A program made the position numbers and the translations under genes. From Rickettsiaceae bacterium 4572_127 (lineage in GTDB: Bacteria > Pseudomonadota > Alphaproteobacteria > Rs-D84 > NBLK01), in assembly GCA_002084505.1 (NCBI GenBank), contig NBLK01000020.1, positions 1 through 16,506 on the forward strand: 16,506 nucleotides of DNA. The letters are read 5' to 3'. Under the pieces are notes generated by a model. That model was not told where the DNA came from. It was given only the letters and a program-made list of their open reading frames with translations, and ran no database searches. Position 1 is the stretch's first letter. Every line of letters starts with the position of its first letter. Shown here in pieces: positions 1 to 7,714 of this stretch.

Positions 1-123
1 CGAAATTTAGCCTCAGAAAAGTGTGCAACTTTTAAATACCTATTTTTTCTATGTTTTTCCATAGGTTAGACCGTATCATTTGTATCTAAACTTGTCTAGA
101 CCCAACAATAAATAAGGAATAAA

Positions 124-249
124 ATGCCAGCACCACAAAAACAAACCATCCAACGAGAAATAAAACCAATGTATAAACAAATTGATCAGCTCACATATAA
201 ACTCTATGACCTCACTCCCGACGAAATAAAAATTGTGGAGGGAGAATAA
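124..249 (+). CDS. 41-aa ORF resembling the C-terminal tail of a type IIG restriction-modification enzyme
   Basis: This short ORF starts at ATG 124 with an AAGGA-type ribosome binding site at 114-118 and has an in-frame stop just upstream at 109-111, so it is not the visible end of a longer gene. Its protein contains IDQLTYKLYDLTPDEIKIVE. From family knowledge this resembles the extreme C-terminus of Eco57I-like/type IIG methylase-nucleases, which commonly end in a coiled stretch followed by a YxLYxLTxEEIKIVE-like motif. No catalytic domain is present. The stop overlaps the next start as TAATG, and a GGAGG-type site just before the stop suggests translational coupling to the downstream membrane gene. 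It could be a relic or a small expressed peptide; no function is assigned. Confidence 0.5.
   Translation: MPAPQKQTIQREIKPMYKQIDQLTYKLYDLTPDEIKIVEGE
136..195 (+). repeat. Direct repeat, copy A (60 nt)
   Basis: This 60-nt stretch matches 995-1054 at 53 of 60 positions by hand alignment. The first 30 nt (136-165 against 995-1024) are identical. The repeat encodes QKQTIQREIK followed by the start of the tail motif, in the same reading phase in both copies. The two copies flank the 229-aa membrane gene. Confidence 0.9.
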
Positions 250-938
250 TGGATATGTGCTTTCCTACAATAAAAATTATCTCAGACTTTCCTTTTCGAG
301 GAGAAACTATTTCAGGTCTTATTATTGCTACTTGGGCTGGTTTTATTGTATGGGGATTACATGTTTTATATGAAAGGTTTAAAGTTAAAAAAGAAGAAGA
401 AAACATATTATCAAACTTACTTATTGATACATATGGATTGGTCGGATTATTTCTTTCTGCGAAAGTTGATATTTTCAATGAGGTTGAAGATGAAGAACTT
501 TTTCATAAAATTATATTTCCACTTCATATTAAAAATTTGAAAAAGGGGTTTAAACTTGCAGAAGAACATAAAAAACTTTCTTTTTTACTGAATCATGTAA
601 ATAAAAGTCTTTCCATTCTTGATTTATTGTTAACAGATTTTAACGACATTTCAATGCGAAAAGATCTTGTCGAAATACTTGGAGCTTCCAAGAAAGAAGA
701 AGGTGAAAAAATTATAAAAAAGAGAAGGGAACAATTTAATAGAATACAAGATGAGGTTAATACACTTTTATGTGGTTTGTTTCATCATTTCGCACCAGCA
801 ATAAAAGAATACATAAAACGAAATAAGCTAAAAGCAAAATTAGAATATTACCCAAATAATCCAAATTTAATAGACGATAAAGATTCTTTAAATTGGTCTA
901 AATCTTTTGTGAATAAAAAAAAGAAGGATAAAAAGTGA
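249..938 (+). CDS. Single-pass membrane protein of unknown function (229 aa)
   Basis: I do not recognise this protein. One hydrophobic segment at about residues 23-41 (LIIATWAGFIVWGLHVLYE) looks like a transmembrane helix. It is followed by a long, charged, mostly helical region and ends in a very Lys-rich tail (NKKKKDKK). The ATG overlaps the preceding stop as TAATG and is preceded by a strong GGAGG-type ribosome binding site, and its own TGA stop overlaps the GTG start of the next ORF. All three ORFs therefore look like one coupled unit. It sits exactly between two copies of a restriction-enzyme tail sequence, which suggests an inserted accessory gene. Codon use is as AT-rich as its surroundings. 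A link to defence is only an inference from position. Confidence 0.75.
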   Translation: MDMCFPTIKIISDFPFRGETISGLIIATWAGFIVWGLHVLYERFKVKKEEENILSNLLIDTYGLVGLFLSAKVDIFNEVEDEELFHKIIFPLHIKNLKKGFKLAEEHKKLSFLLNHVNKSLSILDLLLTDFNDISMRKDLVEILGASKKEEGEKIIKKRREQFNRIQDEVNTLLCGLFHHFAPAIKEYIKRNKLKAKLEYYPNNPNLIDDKDSLNWSKSFVNKKKKDKK

Positions 939-1060
939 AATTAGTAGAACAAGTGCTCGCACTAAAAAAACAAGAGCAAACAATCTCCCCAACTCAAAAA
1001 CAAACCATCCAACGAGAAATAAAAGCAATAGACAATCAAATTAATCAACTCACATCCTAA
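935..1060 (+). CDS. 41-aa ORF, second and truncated copy of the type IIG RM C-terminal tail
   Basis: GTG start at 935 overlaps the TGA stop of the membrane gene, with an AGGA site about six bases upstream. The protein begins KLVEQVLALKKQEQTISP and continues QKQTIQREIKAIDNQINQLTS. This resembles the coil that precedes the terminal tail of type IIG restriction-modification proteins, but it stops before the YxLYxLT part seen in the ORF at 124. Codons from 995 onward are nearly identical to 136-195. It contains more of the upstream coil than the first copy and less of the end, so the two pieces look like overlapping fragments of one original tail. Whether it is translated is uncertain. Confidence 0.45.
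   Translation: MKLVEQVLALKKQEQTISPTQKQTIQREIKAIDNQINQLTS
995..1054 (+). repeat. Direct repeat, copy B (60 nt)
   Basis: Second copy of the 60-nt repeat at 136-195, with 53 of 60 positions identical and an identical 30-nt core. It lies inside the GTG-started short ORF downstream of the membrane gene. Confidence 0.9.
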
Positions 1061-1097
1061 ATACGCCAGATGGGACGCAATTTATCAAAAGTTTTAC

Positions 1098-1125
1098 TTG
1101 TGTTTTTGTATTACCTAAATATACT
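1098..1125 (+). promoter_or_regulatory. Candidate sigma70-type promoter for the DUF2339 gene
   Basis: TTGTGT at 1098-1103 and TATACT at 1120-1125 are separated by 16 nt. The -10 box matches the consensus at five of six positions and the -35 box at three. The predicted start lies near 1132, about 27 nt before the preferred ATG. It is the only reasonable promoter-like pair in this gap. Confidence 0.4.
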
Positions 1126-1138
1126 ATTTAAATAGTAT
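1121..1138. promoter_or_regulatory. Perfect 18-bp palindrome overlapping the -10 box
   Basis: ATACTATTTAAATAGTAT reads the same on both strands. It overlaps the candidate -10 and the expected transcription start of the DUF2339 gene, where an operator for a dimeric repressor would sit. In DNA this AT-rich, a palindrome of this length can arise by chance. Confidence 0.3.
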
Positions 1139-1158
1139 TGAAATACAAAAGGATTGTT

Positions 1159-3831
1159 ATGTTTCTCACCTTATTATTAGTTGGATTATTCCTAATTGCC
1201 ACTATAATTATTACTTGGATAAATTTGTTCTCCAGCAACAAACTTAATAAAGAAATCACACATTTAAAATCTATCATTTTTGATTTAATATCTTTGTTAG
1301 AAAAAAAAGGTCGGAAATCTATTGATTTTTCTTCTATAAAAAAAACATTAAGTTCTTTAAAAGAAACTCGTCCTGAAAGTTCGTTTGAAATTGAAGAGGT
1401 CATAGAAATAGAAAAAATAGCAGAAGTTAAAAAGGCACCTTCTAATATCTCCACCAAAAGAATTATAAAAAAACAGACACCAAAAAAAAGAAAAAAGATA
1501 AATTTAGAAGAGCAATTTGCGACAAAGCTTCCTGTTTGGATTGGAGGAATAGCCCTTGCTTTAGCTAGCTTGTTTATGGTAAAATATTCTATTGAAAAAA
1601 ATCTTTTAAGTCCAGAAATTCGTGTAACATTAGGTGGGTTTTTTGGTTTTGCATTATTAGTGGTAAGTAATTTTATTCACAATAAACCAAAAATATCTAA
1701 TAGTATCCGTATAGTCCAAGCTCTTTCTGGAGCTGGAATAACAGCTCTTTATGGAAGTCTTTTTGCTGCAACAAGTGTATATGCACTGCTTCCAAGTTTT
1801 GTGGGGTTTATTGCAATGGCAATTGTTACAGTAATAGCCGTGGTTCTATCTCTTCGACATGGACTTCCTATCGCAGTTTTAGGTCTTATAGGTGGATTTA
1901 TGACACCAGCTCTGATTGGTATAGAAAATCTTTCATCTATTTTATTGTTTTCTTATATTTATTTTGTTTTCAGTGCCTTAGTTCTCCTTATAAATAACAA
2001 GGATTGGTGGACTATTTCTATACCATCACTTATTGGTGTATTTACTTGGGTGATAGTTTGGTTATTTAGTGATTTTGCTCCTAATGATAATGTAGTTCTC
2101 ACTCTTTTTCTAGTGGGTATTATTGCTACTATTTTTTTCTTTACGAAAGATAAGATTAATAAATCTTCACCATCTGTCTTATTAAATCGTATTGGGATTG
2201 GCTTCTCTATTATTTTAGTTGGCTTTATCGGACAGAAATCTGGATTTGCAATTAATGATTGGACTATGTTTGGGCTAATTTCTATTGCTGGAATTACACT
2301 CGCATGGTTTGATAAAAAACTTTATAGTTTTGTTCCTTGGATTTCAATGATTGTAAATATGGTTATGCTAGCTGTTTGGGAAGGTAAAACGCTAACAACA
2401 ATAGATAATGAATTATATGCTATTGTGATGTGTGTTTTTGCAATACTGTATATAATACCTGGAATTTATTTTGTATTTAGAAGATGTAACCCTAAATTAT
2501 GGGCAGTACTAGTTGGATTTGCTAGTGTTGGTTATTACCTCCTTGCTTATTACAAGCTACATGAAACTAACTTATTTGAATCAATTTCTTTTTTTTGGGG
2601 AGGATTAGCTTTGGTATTTGCACTGATTTCAGTTCATTTGTGTGTCACAATAAAAGATGTTTACAAAAAACACAAAAACAGAGAAGTTCTTATATCTATT
2701 TTTACTGTTATAAGCACAATTTTTATTTCTCTTGGATTAACAATTGAACTAGAAAAAGAATTTCTTTCAGTAGCTATTATTTTGCAAACTCTTGTCTTAG
2801 CTTGGATTAACAACAAAGTTTCTATAAAAGTTCTAAAAAGTTTAATACAGATTTTAGTCATTATATTTTTATTTTTGTTATTACCACAAGTTCTTTTACT
2901 GATTCAACTCACTGCATTTAGTCTTGTAGAAGCAAAACTAAACCTTCAAGCTTCTATTCCTATCGTTAAATGGCCATTGTTTCAACTTGGTATTCCAGCA
3001 ATAGCTACGATTGGAACATCTTACTTACTAAGACTAAAAGAAAATAGCAACTTCGTAAAATTCTTAGAGTTTGTAGCGATAGCTTTAACAGGAGTTATGG
3101 GATATTATTTAATGCGACATGTATTCTATATAGATAAGGATATTTTGTTTGCTAAGGCTAATTTCTTTGAGCGTGGTGTAATGACTAATGTTCTATTTGC
3201 TTATGGTCTCTTTTGTTTCATTATAGGAAGATACTTCAACAGAAAATCTTTTTCTTTTAGTGGAATTATACTTTCAGGAATCGCTTTATTTAGAATTTTA
3301 TATTTTGATTTTTATATAGATAGTCCGCTTTATTCACATCACCAAATTTTAGGAGGCACTGGATTAAACAGCTTACTTCTTCCGTATGGTATTCCAATTC
3401 TTTGGATTTTCTTTATTAATAAAGAGCTAAAAAAAATTAATATGAATTTAAATAAATTCTTAGGTGGTCTTGCTCTCCTTTTTGCTTTTGCTTTAATTAA
3501 TTTAAATGTTAGAGAATTTTTTCATCCTGAATTTCTTGATATAGGAAATGAAATGGCTAGTGAGATTTATAGTTATTCTGTTGCTTGGCTATTATTTGGA
3601 ATTGGATTACTAGTTGCTGGGATTATTAAAAAGAATCAAGTGGTTCGTTACGCTTCTCTGGCAGTTATGATTCTAACAGTGGGAAAAGTTTTTCTTTATG
3701 ATGCTTCTGAGCTAGATGGACTTTATCGAGTTTTTTCTTTCTTAGGTCTTGGAGTTAGTTTAATTGGATTGAGTTACTTTTATACTAAATTTGTTTTTGA
3801 AGATAAAAAAAAATCTTTGAAAAAAAGATAA
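1159..3831 (+). CDS. DUF2339 family multi-spanning membrane protein (890 aa)
   Basis: This is a very hydrophobic protein matching the DUF2339 family (PF10101, COG5373) in layout. An N-terminal transmembrane helix (about residues 2-24) is followed by a charged, Lys-rich linker (30-115). Then comes a family-like segment, LEEQFATKLPVWIGGIALAL near 116, followed by RVTLGG near 155, GAGITALYGSLFAATSVYAL near 191-210 and GLIGGFMTPALI further on. Some two dozen further membrane segments run to a Lys-rich C-terminus. Length is normal for the family. The function is not established; roles in the cell envelope have been suggested for such proteins. I prefer ATG 1159, which has AAAAGGA five bases upstream, over an in-frame TTG at 1138 that adds seven residues and lacks a good site. 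It has its own candidate promoter. Confidence 0.85.
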   Translation: MFLTLLLVGLFLIATIIITWINLFSSNKLNKEITHLKSIIFDLISLLEKKGRKSIDFSSIKKTLSSLKETRPESSFEIEEVIEIEKIAEVKKAPSNISTKRIIKKQTPKKRKKINLEEQFATKLPVWIGGIALALASLFMVKYSIEKNLLSPEIRVTLGGFFGFALLVVSNFIHNKPKISNSIRIVQALSGAGITALYGSLFAATSVYALLPSFVGFIAMAIVTVIAVVLSLRHGLPIAVLGLIGGFMTPALIGIENLSSILLFSYIYFVFSALVLLINNKDWWTISIPSLIGVFTWVIVWLFSDFAPNDNVVLTLFLVGIIATIFFFTKDKINKSSPSVLLNRIGIGFSIILVGFIGQKSGFAINDWTMFGLISIAGITLAWFDKKLYSFVPWISMIVNMVMLAVWEGKTLTTIDNELYAIVMCVFAILYIIPGIYFVFRRCNPKLWAVLVGFASVGYYLLAYYKLHETNLFESISFFWGGLALVFALISVHLCVTIKDVYKKHKNREVLISIFTVISTIFISLGLTIELEKEFLSVAIILQTLVLAWINNKVSIKVLKSLIQILVIIFLFLLLPQVLLLIQLTAFSLVEAKLNLQASIPIVKWPLFQLGIPAIATIGTSYLLRLKENSNFVKFLEFVAIALTGVMGYYLMRHVFYIDKDILFAKANFFERGVMTNVLFAYGLFCFIIGRYFNRKSFSFSGIILSGIALFRILYFDFYIDSPLYSHHQILGGTGLNSLLLPYGIPILWIFFINKELKKINMNLNKFLGGLALLFAFALINLNVREFFHPEFLDIGNEMASEIYSYSVAWLLFGIGLLVAGIIKKNQVVRYASLAVMILTVGKVFLYDASELDGLYRVFSFLGLGVSLIGLSYFYTKFVFEDKKKSLKKR

Positions 3832-3854
3832 AACAGAGAATTTATAATTAAGTT

Positions 3855-4000
3855 TTAATGAAGGGCATAGATATTCTCGTTTAAAAGCTGGTCTCTTTTC
3901 CTTATTTCGGAGGAAATTAACGTAACCATAACTTCGGTTGCCTCTGCTAGAAGATCATTCATCCAAGAATAAATTCATGATGTTCTATACTACACACCAT
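3855..4000 (-). pseudogene. Possible coding remnant or small ORF in the 3832-4501 gap
   Basis: On the minus strand an ATG at 3962 opens a 35-codon frame ending at 3855. Its start, MNDLLAEATEVMVTLISSEI, is followed by RKRDQLLNENIYALH. The composition looks like a real amphipathic helix rather than random AT-rich DNA. Just upstream, in the adjacent frame, MVCSIEHHEFILG runs from 4000 into a TGA overlapping that ATG. The two could be one product joined by a frameshift, giving HHEFILG-WMNDLLAEA. No good ribosome binding site is visible. I do not recognise the family. Either a decayed gene or a small protein gene is possible. Confidence 0.35.
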
Positions 4001-4049
4001 ATAAAAAATGTTTTTACTTATGTATCCTCGTGCATAGGTGAAATTTATT

Positions 4050-4377
4050 TTAAGCATATTCATACCAACTTTTTAACTGATCATAGTTTTCATTATTAGC
4101 TTGTATTAGGTTGATTATTCCTGATCTTTCTTCGTCATAATCAACAATTTCAGGGGAATGATAAGTTCTAATACCGACAATAAAGGGGAGCCATTTTATT
4201 CTTATATATCAATCACTCAGATCTTCCAAAAATTTCATAAAGTTCTAACTTTTATCATTTGCCCCCCGAATGTTTTATTTTACTCATAGTGGGATGGTTA
4301 GATTCTGATGTGAGAGAATTCCGCAAATACATAGCTTTGTCGTTTTTTTCTATATGCGATATTTTAAATCGTTCTCT
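4050..4377 (-). pseudogene. Probable decayed gene: coding-like fragments with frame breaks
   Basis: Reading leftward from 4377, one open stretch gives RERFKISHIEKNDKAMYLRN and ends at a TGA (4255-4257) after MSKIKHSGGK. In another frame, MKFLEDLSD starts at 4238, meets a TGA at 4209-4211, and continues as YIRIKWLPFIVGIRTYHSPE then IVDYDEERSGIINLIQANNE, ending in LKSWYEYA and a TAA at 4050. The residue composition (balanced D/E/K, aromatic and Gly positions) is protein-like over all pieces. Because TGA is a normal stop elsewhere in the window, I read this as a broken gene, although the TGA could stand at an original Trp codon. Family not recognised. Confidence 0.45.
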
Positions 4378-4467
4378 CTATTAGATTTACTATATTACTT
4401 TTTTTCCCAAAATCTATTTTCCCCTCCTAAATTACGGAGAAAGCATCTCTATCAAAAATTAAAATTC

Positions 4468-4495
4468 TTGCTTTTAGTTTTATCTTCAGTAAAAT
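4468..4495 (+). promoter_or_regulatory. Candidate promoter for a leaderless symporter mRNA
   Basis: TTGCTT at 4468-4473 and TAAAAT at 4490-4495 are 16 nt apart. The -10 box ends six bases before the ATG at 4502, so transcription would start at or next to the start codon. No Shine-Dalgarno sequence precedes that ATG, which fits a leaderless transcript. The -35 match is weak. Confidence 0.4.
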
Positions 4496-4501
4496 CAAAA
4501 A

Positions 4502-5875
4502 ATGAATATAGTTTTGATTTCAATTTTTGGGTATGTAGCATTTCTAATGGGGATTTCACTTTGGCACAGAAAAAAGAACTATCGTGCGAATGAAGATTTC
4601 TTAATTGCCGATAGAAAACTATCTGGAATTGTTGCCTCATTTACCTTAATTGCCTCATTCATTGGAGGCGGAACTTTGCTAGGAAATACCGCTCTAATTT
4701 TTAAGTTTGGCTACTATATTCTTCCACTACTTATTATGCTTCCTGTTGGTCTTCTGTTGTTTATGTTTATTGCGCCGAAAATAAATCGCCTAGCGAAAAA
4801 AGAAAAATGGCTCACTTTATATGACATGTTTGAAAGTCGTTTTGGAGTTGAAACAAAAAACATTGTAGCAATCATTCAGCTCATAAATATCTTGCTGATT
4901 ACTTCCGTTGCAATGATAGGCGGAGCAAAAATGCTCGAGCTTTTTACGGCATATAGTTATGAAATGTGCGTAGTTTTAATGGCCTCTATCGTCGGTGGAT
5001 ACTTATCAATTTCAGGTTTTTCATCAGTGGTTAAAACAGATATTATTCAAGCAATTTTTTTACTTCTAATTTTTGGAGCTTTGCTTGTTTTTCTCACAGT
5101 AAATCCATCTCCTGAAATTCAAAATTATGCTGATTATGGTTTTGGAAAAATGCCTATTTATGTTTCGTTTTTAATGGGAATAATTGGAATTTTAGTTTCT
5201 TTTGGAATGGAAGATTTATATCAAAGAGTCTATGCTACAAAAAATGTTAAAGAAGTAAAAAAATCTCTTTGGATTACATTTTTTATGTGGGGATTTTGTT
5301 ATATTTGTTTGGCAGGAGCAGTTTTTAAATTAAAGGTTCTTTTCCCAGAGTTAGCAGGCGACATGGCATTTTTGGAAGGCATAAACAATCTAATTCCAAC
5401 AACATTTCATTGGCTTGCCTCACTTGCAATTCTTTCTATTTTGCTTTCTACTATTGATACTTTTACATTTAATGGAGTGCTAAATTTTAACAAATTATTT
5501 TTTGCAAAAGACGATAAAGATAGTCATAAAAATCTAGTTCGAAGAATTAAAAGATCTATACCCATTTTTTTGTTGATAGTAATTTTAATTTCCATTTTCA
5601 TTAAAAGTATTATTTTCACGACATATATTTATGGGATGTTAATGGCTTCGACTGGACTAGTTGTTATCATTAGTTTCGCATTTCCAAAAGCGAATAAATG
5701 GTATGCTATTATTCCGTTGATTTTGAATATTATTGTCGGGATTATTGGGGTTAGTATTTTTGGGTTTTCTGAAAAACTAGCTGTGATTCCATTGGCGACA
5801 ATCCCTCTTGGCTGTCTCCTTGCTTACTTTTACAACTTCCTGAAAAGTAATGCTTTTTACAAAAAAAAACTTTGA
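4502..5875 (+). CDS. Sodium:solute symporter family protein (SSF/SSS, 457 aa)
   Basis: A secondary transporter of the inner membrane that would couple substrate uptake to the sodium gradient. Family features in order: a first helix (about residues 2-21); the conserved stretch EDFLIADRKLSGIVASFTLI with ASFIGGGTLLGN (31-62); SGFSSVVKTDIIQAIFL (171-187), matching the GG...vvwTDviQ block of the family; and LSILLSTIDTFTFNG (311-325), equivalent to the helix that carries the Na2-site Ser/Ser-Thr pair in vSGLT-like proteins (S316, T317 here). About a dozen hydrophobic helices are present and the length is usual. The substrate cannot be told from sequence; proline, pantothenate and sugar transporters all belong here. 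There is no Shine-Dalgarno site; see the candidate leaderless promoter. The downstream gene is convergent. Confidence 0.88.
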   Translation: MNIVLISIFGYVAFLMGISLWHRKKNYRANEDFLIADRKLSGIVASFTLIASFIGGGTLLGNTALIFKFGYYILPLLIMLPVGLLLFMFIAPKINRLAKKEKWLTLYDMFESRFGVETKNIVAIIQLINILLITSVAMIGGAKMLELFTAYSYEMCVVLMASIVGGYLSISGFSSVVKTDIIQAIFLLLIFGALLVFLTVNPSPEIQNYADYGFGKMPIYVSFLMGIIGILVSFGMEDLYQRVYATKNVKEVKKSLWITFFMWGFCYICLAGAVFKLKVLFPELAGDMAFLEGINNLIPTTFHWLASLAILSILLSTIDTFTFNGVLNFNKLFFAKDDKDSHKNLVRRIKRSIPIFLLIVILISIFIKSIIFTTYIYGMLMASTGLVVIISFAFPKANKWYAIIPLILNIIVGIIGVSIFGFSEKLAVIPLATIPLGCLLAYFYNFLKSNAFYKKKL

Positions 5876-5948
5876 TTTATGCAAAGGTTCGATAATAGCA
5901 ACTCAAATTGTGCATAATGTGGTCATACTAAAAAAATTTGCATCCCAT

Positions 5949-6827
5949 TTATTTTTGTTTATCAAAAAAATTATCAATTTCTTCTTTCCTGTTGGAATAA
6001 TACATATATTCAGTAAGATTAGAAAGCCGAATTCTTATTTTTTGATTCAAATCAGTTATATCAATTTGAATTTGCCCCCATCTATCAGAATACTTTTTTG
6101 TTTTTTCTAACTCTAATTTAAGTGAATCCCTTTTTATTACATCTTCTTTATATTTTATATAATCTACAGTAAACGAAGCGTCTCTTTGCTCTGCCTCACT
6201 AAAGTATTCCTTTACCGTTGGGTTGCCCAAGAACTTTTGAACACTTTTCTTAGGAACATACCAATACATTAGACTTGAAAACCTTTCTTCTGCCGCTTTT
6301 TTAAATTCATCTTTATAGATAAATCCTTGCTTTGCTAAAACATACTCATTTAAACAAGCCATTGCTTCCGAAAATCCCCAAAAAGTAATTCCTTTGATTT
6401 TTAAGTTTAATTGCAAATGCCAAAAATGAATACCCTCATGTCCTAAACTACTATAATTTGGATTAGTTTTTGAAAAATGTCTTTTATTTGAAATAATTTT
6501 TTTAGTAATTGGATTACAGAAACCAGCAACGTTCTTAGGAAGCCACTTATATTTTACATTTTTCATTGAATTTACAACCTGTTTCTGAGTTGTTTTATTT
6601 GGAATTTGCTTAAATAAAAGACTGTAATACAAGCTATCGTTGTTGATTTCACACAAAAAAGGGGGCAGAGAATCTATAGAAATTGGCATAAGCTCATCTG
6701 GAATCGAATCTGTTTTTATGTTTATTTCATTTTTTTTTGAAACATTTGATTTATCAATAACAGAACAACTTGTAATTAAACAGGCTGAAAAACCAATGAC
6801 TAAAATTATCTTAGCAAAAAACCTCAT
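5949..6827 (-). CDS. Lipoprotein with an HEXXH metallopeptidase-like motif (292 aa)
   Basis: The N-terminus is a lipoprotein signal: a charged start, hydrophobic core (about residues 6-18) and lipobox ITSC with the lipidated Cys at 21. A Ser/Asn/Lys-rich spacer follows. GHEGIH (129-134) gives an HEXXH zinc motif (H130, E131, H134), and EAMACLNEYV begins 20 residues later with E154, a possible third ligand in gluzincin-like spacing. The rest is helical and charged, with a coiled C-terminus. An AAGGGAA site lies just before the start. It would act outside the cytoplasmic membrane as an anchored peptidase; the substrate is unknown and the family was not recognised. It lies 111 nt downstream of tatD on the same strand, and that gap shows no clear signal. 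The 73 nt between its stop and the convergent symporter show no convincing terminator. Confidence 0.7.
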   Translation of the reverse strand: MRFFAKIILVIGFSACLITSCSVIDKSNVSKKNEINIKTDSIPDELMPISIDSLPPFLCEINNDSLYYSLLFKQIPNKTTQKQVVNSMKNVKYKWLPKNVAGFCNPITKKIISNKRHFSKTNPNYSSLGHEGIHFWHLQLNLKIKGITFWGFSEAMACLNEYVLAKQGFIYKDEFKKAAEERFSSLMYWYVPKKSVQKFLGNPTVKEYFSEAEQRDASFTVDYIKYKEDVIKRDSLKLELEKTKKYSDRWGQIQIDITDLNQKIRIRLSNLTEYMYYSNRKEEIDNFFDKQK

Positions 6828-6938
6828 TATTTTCCCTTACTATTTCTTAACAAAACTTATCTTAAACAAAGCATCATCTTATGTCATCATCTTCAGTATT
6901 GCAAGGTATTACAAATGTATTTGAATAGAAAAGAGAGC

Positions 6939-7712
6939 TTAATGCAAAGAAAATAATTTTTTGAAATTTTTTGTAGTTTTGTTAGCCATGTTTTCAAACG
7001 AAGTTTTTTTTATTTCCGCAAGTTTTTTGGCTGTTTCAAAAACAAAAGATGGTTCGCAAATTTTCCCTCGATAAGGCTCAGGAGAAAGATACGGAGCATC
7101 AGTTTCAACTAATAATCTATCCGTTGGAATCTTAGAAAATATCTCCCGAAGCTCATTTGCTTTTTTGAAAGTTATAACACCAGAAGCAGAAAAATAAAAT
7201 CCTAAATCCAACATCTTTCTGGCTAAATCCCAAGTCCCCGTATAACAATGCATGATAGCTTGAAAAGGTTTGTTTTTATATTCTGATTCTAAAATTTCCT
7301 GTGTTTCTTTTTCTGCATCACGAGTATGAATAATTAGTGGTTTTTGAAATTTTTGAGCTAAATGAATTTGAGTTAAAAAAAGCTCTTTTTGTCGCTTAAA
7401 ATCCCTTTTTTTATCGGCATAATAAAAATCAAAACCACACTCTCCTATCCCGATAACATTTTGATTATTATAGAAAGGTAAAAGTGTCTCATAAGATGGA
7501 TTTTGCTCATCCGCCTCTGCAGGATGAATTCCCAGACTTGCCCAGAAGTTATGATATTTTTCCGCAATTTTTAGAACAATTTCAAAGTCTTCTAATTTAC
7601 ATCCTATAGCCAAGAATCCAGAAACATTTTTTGCTTTTGCACGAACTAAAATCTCATCTAAATTCGGCAAAAGTCTTTCATCATTTAAGTGGCAATGTGA
7701 ATCTATTAGCAT
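6939..7712 (-). CDS. tatD: TatD family metal-dependent deoxyribonuclease (257 aa)
   Basis: A cytoplasmic TIM-barrel metal-dependent hydrolase; TatD proteins are 3'-5' DNases linked to DNA repair. All family motifs are visible: DSHCHL (4-9, metal ligands H6 and H8), GIHP (61-64), GECGFDF (90-96, E91), HTRDA (129-133), HCYTG (155-159) and VETDAPYLSPEPYRGK (202-217, D205). Length is normal. The ATG is only two bases from the terminal repeat of a MITE-like element, so the likely ribosome binding site (AAAAGG, about seven bases upstream) belongs to the element. Before that insertion the start would have overlapped the end of holB. Last housekeeping gene of the long minus-strand cluster. Confidence 0.95.
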   Translation of the reverse strand: MLIDSHCHLNDERLLPNLDEILVRAKAKNVSGFLAIGCKLEDFEIVLKIAEKYHNFWASLGIHPAEADEQNPSYETLLPFYNNQNVIGIGECGFDFYYADKKRDFKRQKELFLTQIHLAQKFQKPLIIHTRDAEKETQEILESEYKNKPFQAIMHCYTGTWDLARKMLDLGFYFSASGVITFKKANELREIFSKIPTDRLLVETDAPYLSPEPYRGKICEPSFVFETAKKLAEIKKTSFENMANKTTKNFKKLFSLH

Positions 7713-7714
7713 GT

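Noticed and set aside
1..123. Possible end of an upstream gene in frame 1 (open to TAG at 67-69)
   Set aside because: The 22 residues are low-complexity and match nothing I recognise; too little sequence to call.
1138..1158. TTG start for the DUF2339 gene
   Set aside because: It lies in the palindrome near the expected transcription start and lacks a ribosome binding site; ATG 1159 has AAAAGGA at good spacing. It cannot be excluded.
4209..4211. In-frame TGA as evidence for an alternative genetic code
   Set aside because: Clear genes in the window end with TGA (for example at 936-938, 5873-5875 and 14490-14492) and no conserved gene needs TGA to be read as an amino acid.
4354..4593. Plus-strand 79-codon ORF before the symporter
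   Set aside because: It overlaps the symporter start in another frame, covers its candidate promoter, and its sequence looks like a chance frame in AT-rich DNA.
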